64,000 bases of DNA from Daucus carota subsp. sativus. Its lineage: Eukaryota > Streptophyta > Magnoliopsida > Apiales > Apiaceae. This document shows, one piece after another, positions 58,780-64,000 of this stretch; position 1 is the first letter of the stretch; every line of letters starts with the position of its first letter. Under the pieces are notes generated by a model. The model ran no database searches and had not been told where the DNA came from. It saw only the letters and a list, made by a program, of their open reading frames with translations. The position numbers and the translations under genes were made by a program. The DNA lies in assembly GCF_001625215.2 (NCBI RefSeq), contig NC_030385.2:9045135-9109134 (forward strand). The letters are read 5' to 3'.

Positions 58780-59110
58780 TACATATATTCCTCGATCCCT
58801 GAACCCTTCTTCTTCCCTGTACCATTCACTCTGCAAAATATGGTTTGTGAACCATTTCTTAATGGTCATCCATCATTTTGTGCTTTGCGGGACTCAAAAT
58901 TGTATCCTTCCTCATCTGGCGATTAGCATAGTAAAAGATATTTAATTTCTTTTTTACAAAGCAAGACTGGATTTTGATTGTGAAATTTTATATTGGCTTG
59001 ATTATGAAATTTTATCCGAGTTCTTGGTCTTGAGATGGGCTGCTGGTATTTTTCAACACCTTTTCCTTCTTGGGATTGTAACTTTATGATCTTGTTTTTC
59101 TTGTCCAAAA

Positions 59111-59883
59111 GCTGGTGGATCTGACAGAGTCGGTGTTGAAACAATGTGAAACAAGAGAGAAGCTTCAAAAAAAGCTTACAAAATTATATGATTATCCCAA
59201 GTATGATGCTCCATTTAGGGAAGGTACAAGTTTTTCTATTTCCATAACACTGGTCTTCAAGCTTAAAAAGTCCTCTATATTCAGGTACATCAATTTTTTT
59301 TAATGCTAGCATCTATCTATGCATGTGTGCTCGAAATACACCTAACTAGCTGTTTAACTTGGTACTTAACATCTATCCTGATTTCTGAATGCTATGTAAT
59401 ATTTTGTTAATTGACTATATAGCAATATTTTGTTTAATTGACTATATAGCAATATTTGTGATTCTTAATATATTATTATTTTCAATATTTTTTACTCAAA
59501 ACTAAAAACTTCTTATTGATTATCTATATATGCTCTAGTTCTTTACAGTGTTTTATGCTAGTCTGGATGGACAACTAGAGGTTTTACTTGATCCTAGTGA
59601 ACTCAGCGAGGATGGAAAGTAGCATTAAGTGTATATGCAGTAATCAAAGATGCTAAATAATTGGCATAGGCTCTCATTTTCTGCCATGGGTATGTAGTTT
59701 CATTGAGTGTTCTGTACAAAATAGAAATTGCAATTACCATAGGCATTTGGTACTATTTTGTTAATGATATGTTTGCTTTGTTACAGGTCAAGTTCTCAGA
59801 CATAAACTGGACCGATGAGCAAAGGCTTTTTCTATTGTCGTTTCCCAGCTCCCAAGTAAGCCGAAGATTTAAAATTCACTTTT
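59111..59883 (+). pseudogene. Prolyl oligopeptidase fragment, upstream part
   Basis: Three exon pieces: LVDLTESVLKQCETREKLQK and YPKYDAPFREG (59111 to about 59226), VFYASLDGQLEVLLDPSELS (about 59552-59620), and VKFSDINWTD (from 59787). They match the N-terminal catalytic-cap/beta-propeller start of plant prolyl oligopeptidase (S9A), which cleaves proline-containing peptides in the cytosol. In the third piece two bases are missing compared with the copy at 63421 (gatgagcaaagg against gatgatagcgaagg), which breaks the frame. Confidence 0.85.
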
Positions 59884-60493
59884 GAATGATTTTATGTTAT
59901 AATATCATCATACATCTGTTGTAAGTTGTAACTTGATTGTCATATGGAAAGCAATCCCGCCTCAAATTTTATAAAGAACTTGTCTTTTATATTTTTATTT
60001 TTATTTGATTTTGAAAATGAGCCGAAAAATACATAAATTGTATTCAACCACTCGTATAATCTATCTGTGTGGTTTGGTTGTGAACAACAGTGACCGTGAT
60101 AATAAAATCTGTTAAGTTGGGGACGTTTGAATTGATTCTTCAAAAATGAAAAAGAAATACACATCAATTTATACCATCCAAAAAGATCAGACAATTCTTG
60201 AATACATCATTTAATGTATCTTATATAATCCTAATTGAATATTATAAAATTTTGAAATATAATTATTTTAATTTGATTCAAAATCTCAAGATTTAAAAAA
60301 AATAATTTTAAGTATTATTTAAAATTCAAATTAAATACAGTCAAAATTATAGAATCTTAAATAATCTTTAAAAATTCACATTAATACTTGAAAAACCATT
60401 ATTCAAAAATACATATAACATTCCTAAACTAGAAATGATAGAAAATTTGTAAAAATAGGATCCCTTCAACTATACGTTGCCTTTATTTTTAAT
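59884..60493. other. 3' flank of the NLR gene
   Basis: AT-rich; presumably contains the NLR 3' UTR and terminator. No other feature was seen. Confidence 0.5.
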
Positions 60494-63139
60494 TTAGAAT
60501 AAATATTCTTGGAAATCTGGTACACTAGGAAGAGACTTTAATCGTAGCGGAATCATATCCCTGTCAGCATTCAATAAAAAAACTCTTAAAAAAGGCAGGC
60601 GCTCCAATGTAAAAGCTCTTAAAGAAGGCAGAGCTCCGTCATCAACTTGAAGTTCAAACGGACCACCACTGTCGGGTTGTATTCTTAAGAATTGTAGACA
60701 CGGAAACACATCTGCACTACAAACCATTTTGTCTCCACAGTTCATTAACCAAAGGGATGTAAGATTTGACAAACTCCCCGGAATGGGCATCGGATCTTCT
60801 GTGGAAGTGGTAACTGATAGTGTTAAATCAGTAATTGAATCTGGTAGAAAATTCAGTTCTGCTAGATCTTTTATCTTACACAACAACACCAACTTGTTGA
60901 GATGTTTGCAAGACGAAAGTGGTTGCATTGTTGAAATAACACCACCCACTCCCATTCCCAGTAGGAGGACTAATGTTCTGAGACTTGTTAAATTTGCCAT
61001 AGACTCCAAACTATATTCTTCTTCTTCTTCTTCATCATCACCATATTCTTCTGAAATTACAAGTGTATGGAGATTGGTCCAATTATTGGTTTCAATATGG
61101 CACCATTCCTTATACATTATTTCACTTATGGTTTGGAGCTTTGTCTGGTCGCTGCCAATATTCAAATTCCCTTCAATTTCATTAAAGAATATATGCCTTA
61201 GTTCCTTAAGCTCACATATCTCTTTTGGAAATACGTAACTATTATGCATATAGACTGATCCATGCAAAGTTTGTAACCTTTTCAATTTGCCTATACTTGG
61301 AGGAATCACTAAAGCTTTACCAGAGTAAGGACCACCCATTAAACCCAAGAACTTTAGGAGAACTAAATCTCCTATTTCTTCTGGTATCCCCACTGATTTA
61401 TTCACACTGGTCAAGTCTAGCACTTTGAGATATTGGAATCTTGTGTACATCAACTTTATTTCCTCTACTTGAAGTCTAGCAGTTTTAGTAGTTAGCGCTA
61501 ATGAACGCAAATTTAAATTGCCAGAATTAGGACCAAGTAATTTAAAGTACTCACCAATTCCATTGTAGATTGCATGACGTGTCTGTCCTTGCAACGAACG
61601 TATGGGATTTGGATGATGTTTATTTGAGTCAAAAATTCCCAGTATCTTCTGCTCCCTGGCCTTCTCTATGACAAGATCACGTACAAGATCATGGATCTTG
61701 CACGCCAAAACTTGCCCATCTGCAGTCTGTAATTCTATCTGAATCATATTGCGATTAATAAGCTCATTTACATAATCCTCAGCTACATCCTCCATGTCTA
61801 CTTCATCGTGTTCCTCAACAAATTCCTCTGCAATCCATAACAACTTTAACTTAAAAACTCTGATAGTATGGTCTTCAGGGTATCTTGCAAGGTATAGAAA
61901 ACATTGTCTCATGTTGAAAGACAAGTCATCATAACTCAAATTTAGTAGTTCTTGAATCTCTGAAGACTCACCCTTCAACTTTCTCCAAAGCTGGTCCTTC
62001 ACATCGGACCAAAATTTGTAGGTCCTTTTTTGCAATAATAGCCCACTCAGGATCACGATTGCAAGAGGTAAACCTCCACATTTATCTAACATCTCCTTAC
62101 CTAACATCTCCAGGTTGGGGGTTGGTTTTGCTCTCTTACAGAACAATTGCCAGCTCTCGTCTTTGCTCAAAAAACTTAGTTCATAGACGAAACATGTGTC
62201 TTCTACACCCTCGGCAACTACTTTATTCCGCGTGGTTATAATAATCCTACTTCCGTTTTTCTTGTCAGGAAAAGCATTTTTAATCTTTTTCCAGACCTCT
62301 ACATCCCATATATCATCAATCACCACAAGATAGTGATCACCTTGCAGAAGTATCTTTCGCAGGTGCCGCAACAGCTCTACCTCTTCCATTTTGTTCAACG
62401 AATCTTGTCCATCTACCTCAAAACACTTTATTATCTTCCTCAGAACATGTGTGATGTCATAATCCTCAGAGACACAAACCCAAGCACGACTTTTAAAATG
62501 GCTTAATTCGCTTGAGTGGTACAGCTTACTAGCAAGAGTCGACTTGCCCAGCCCCCCCATTCCGTGAATGGAAATTAATCCAAGGGATGGATCCTCATTA
62601 CCAAGTTTAGCCAACAAAGTCCGAACATCATCCCCAAAACCAACGACATCCTTCTCGTGGTCGAAGGAAGCTGCTCTGAGCAATTTTCTCCTTCTCTTTT
62701 GCACGTTTGGAGTGGCGATGATCATGTCGTTGATATGGTATTCGTCTCGCCTACTCTTGATCCCAATCATTTTTTGCTTCAGGGACTCGATATCCTTACC
62801 GAGATCATAAAGATTGGCTTCTTTCTTGCAGATACAGATAAATCTCCGGATACAGTCCAGAACACCACCTTGCTCATCTGCTGCCTGTTCTTCTCGTTGA
62901 GCGCTAAACCTCTCCAGGATAATAACCGCCTGATTAGCAACATCTTTGACGCTGTCTGTCCATCGACGGATATGATCCTTATCTTGGTGTGCTTCAGCAG
63001 CTCTTACAGAGATAAGCAGGTAGCCTAACTCATCTTTAAGCCACCCTATACCATCTTTCACTCCAATCCTAATGTTTACTTGTTGGGAAACAAATTCATG
63101 AAGTTTTTCGATGGTAAACGATACAGCTGCATCAACCAT
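60494..63139 (-). CDS. CC-NB-ARC-LRR disease resistance-type receptor (CNL)
   Basis: Single uninterrupted exon, 881 residues. Rx-type coiled coil at 1 to about 130. The NB-ARC domain has P-loop GMGGLGKST (193-201), RNBS-A AWVCVSEDYD (219-228), kinase-2 LVVIDDIWD (271-279), RNBS-B GSRIIITTR (296-304) and GLPLA (356-360). RNBS-D is CFLYLARYPED (413-423), and the MHD motif appears as IHD (482-484). LRRs run from about 550 to the end, with an acidic EEEEEE run near 680 encoded by a (TTC)n tract. Cytosolic NLRs of this RPP8/RPP13-like type detect pathogen effectors and trigger hypersensitive defence (family knowledge). The usual EDVID position reads ANQAVIILERF (68-78). All nucleotide-binding motifs are intact. 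Length is normal. Two copies of a prolyl oligopeptidase exon flank it. Frames on the + strand are shadows. Confidence 0.95.
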   Translation of the reverse strand: MVDAAVSFTIEKLHEFVSQQVNIRIGVKDGIGWLKDELGYLLISVRAAEAHQDKDHIRRWTDSVKDVANQAVIILERFSAQREEQAADEQGGVLDCIRRFICICKKEANLYDLGKDIESLKQKMIGIKSRRDEYHINDMIIATPNVQKRRRKLLRAASFDHEKDVVGFGDDVRTLLAKLGNEDPSLGLISIHGMGGLGKSTLASKLYHSSELSHFKSRAWVCVSEDYDITHVLRKIIKCFEVDGQDSLNKMEEVELLRHLRKILLQGDHYLVVIDDIWDVEVWKKIKNAFPDKKNGSRIIITTRNKVVAEGVEDTCFVYELSFLSKDESWQLFCKRAKPTPNLEMLGKEMLDKCGGLPLAIVILSGLLLQKRTYKFWSDVKDQLWRKLKGESSEIQELLNLSYDDLSFNMRQCFLYLARYPEDHTIRVFKLKLLWIAEEFVEEHDEVDMEDVAEDYVNELINRNMIQIELQTADGQVLACKIHDLVRDLVIEKAREQKILGIFDSNKHHPNPIRSLQGQTRHAIYNGIGEYFKLLGPNSGNLNLRSLALTTKTARLQVEEIKLMYTRFQYLKVLDLTSVNKSVGIPEEIGDLVLLKFLGLMGGPYSGKALVIPPSIGKLKRLQTLHGSVYMHNSYVFPKEICELKELRHIFFNEIEGNLNIGSDQTKLQTISEIMYKEWCHIETNNWTNLHTLVISEEYGDDEEEEEEYSLESMANLTSLRTLVLLLGMGVGGVISTMQPLSSCKHLNKLVLLCKIKDLAELNFLPDSITDLTLSVTTSTEDPMPIPGSLSNLTSLWLMNCGDKMVCSADVFPCLQFLRIQPDSGGPFELQVDDGALPSLRAFTLERLPFLRVFLLNADRDMIPLRLKSLPSVPDFQEYLF

Positions 63140-63420
63140 TCTTCCCTGTGGAGTAAAACAACAAACTGTGATTTGTGATATGGCTAAAATGAATTGTGTA
63201 TATAGTAATAAGCTTCCAGGTTAATGGCCCATATATATGATGGTGATGGAGCCTATCTGGAATATAAATGTGACTTGTATTTCACAACTACAGCATTATT
63301 CAATCATAATCCTTGCTTGTAGGCTGTCACTACCTTCTTCTTGTTTAACCTTACAGAATTTATGCTTTACTTCTTTTGTAATGTAACTATTTTATTAATG
63401 ATATGTTTGCTTTGTTACAG

Positions 63421-63778
63421 GTCAAATTCTCAGACATAAACTGGACCGATGATAGCGAAGGCTTTTTCTATTGTCGTTTCCCGGCTCTCAAGCAAGCCGA
63501 AGATTTAAAATTCACTTTTGTAATGATTTTATGCTACAATATCGTCATACATCTGTTGTAAGTCGTAACTTGATTGTCATGAAAGCAATGATCTTGTTTC
63601 AGGGAAGGTGAAAAGTAGATGCTGGGACACCCAATGCTAATCTTGATCATCAGGTGTACTGTCATTTCCTGGGCACATATCAGTCTGACGATATTTTATG
63701 TTGGGAAGATCCTGCCAATCCAAAACATACTTTTGGAGCCCAAGTAACAGATGATGGAAATGTTACGAATTTTACTTA
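63421..63778 (+). pseudogene. Prolyl oligopeptidase fragment, downstream part
   Basis: Reads VKFSDINWTDDSEGFFYCRF, then PALKQAEDL, after an acceptor (ttacag). The next exon (from about 63602) reads EGEK and, after a one-base deletion, DAGTPNANLDHQVYCHFLGT, then YQSDDILCWEDPANPKHTF and GAQVTDDG. This continues the beta-propeller order of the fragment at 59111. The deletion causes an early stop (aagtagatg). The first exon duplicates 59787 onward. Confidence 0.85.
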
Positions 63779-64000
63779 ATGTGGTCTCTCTTTTTCTTTC
63801 TATTGTTCAAACTCAGTAAGGTTCTAAAAGTCATTAAATTTTGAAACTGAAAGAGAAAATCATAGTATTGGTTTTGTTTGTCGGTCTCCTCTCCCTTGAA
63901 CATATGTCGTAGTTGACATATACAATCACCTTAACCTCCCTCATATAAGAATTGTTGTATACTCATGGTAATTGATTTTCTCTATGGTAAGAAGTTTATG
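63779..64000. other. Window end, non-coding
   Basis: AT-rich. No further prolyl oligopeptidase exon is recognised before the window ends. Confidence 0.4.

Noticed and set aside
60729-63028. Several + strand frames of 60-169 residues
   Set aside because: Antisense shadows of the NLR.

Overview
This is nuclear DNA of a flowering plant, almost certainly a dicot. The reasons are GT-AG introns, AT-rich intergenic DNA, plant-only gene families (NHL/LEA2, OVATE, DUF868, HVA22, chloroplast 2-Cys peroxiredoxin, CC-NB-LRR) and a dense load of typical plant transposons. The species cannot be fixed from the sequence alone; an asterid would fit. Seven or eight genes look intact. The other features are transposons and broken gene pieces. 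REGION 1 (1-15 kb): two single-exon NHL (NDR1/HIN1-like) genes on the + strand at 549 and 12799 flank a roughly 6.6 kb putative Helitron (3940-10549). That element carries a truncated LRR-protein gene, a frameshifted mitochondrial-carrier exon and a tRNA-derived SINE. REGION 2 (15-24 kb) is the most gene-rich part. All three genes are on the minus strand: a small single-pass membrane protein, chloroplast 2-Cys peroxiredoxin (seven exons reconstructed, 262 aa, with a hAT MITE in intron 4) and an HVA22-like ER protein (six coding exons reconstructed, 188 aa). REGION 3 (24-46 kb) is mostly transposons around two single-exon genes on the minus strand, an OVATE family repressor (30340-31233) and a DUF868 protein (38954-39859). 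Here lie many Stowaway-like MITEs with TA duplications, hAT, Mutator-like and Harbinger-like elements, a decayed Copia element, and a palindromic LTR/TRIM-type element nested inside a MITE. REGION 4 (46-60 kb) is a mosaic of exon fragments from at least eight unrelated families, all on the + strand: ABCG/PDR transporter, short-chain dehydrogenase, wax synthase/DGAT C-terminus, S-domain receptor kinase, CSLA mannan synthase (interrupted by a plastid-like tRNA-Gln), aldo-keto reductase, HMG-box protein and prolyl oligopeptidase. Helitron-type 3' termini occur at 47501 and 58779, so fragment capture by a Helitron is the simplest explanation. REGION 5 (60-64 kb): an intact single-exon CC-NB-LRR resistance-type gene on the minus strand sits between two direct copies of the same prolyl oligopeptidase exon. 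The genes do not form one pathway. The immunity-related ones (two NHLs and one NLR) and the stress-related ones (peroxiredoxin, HVA22) are neighbours without evident co-regulation. The most unusual structures are the exon mosaic, the palindromic retroelement and the NLR bracketed by duplicated exons.
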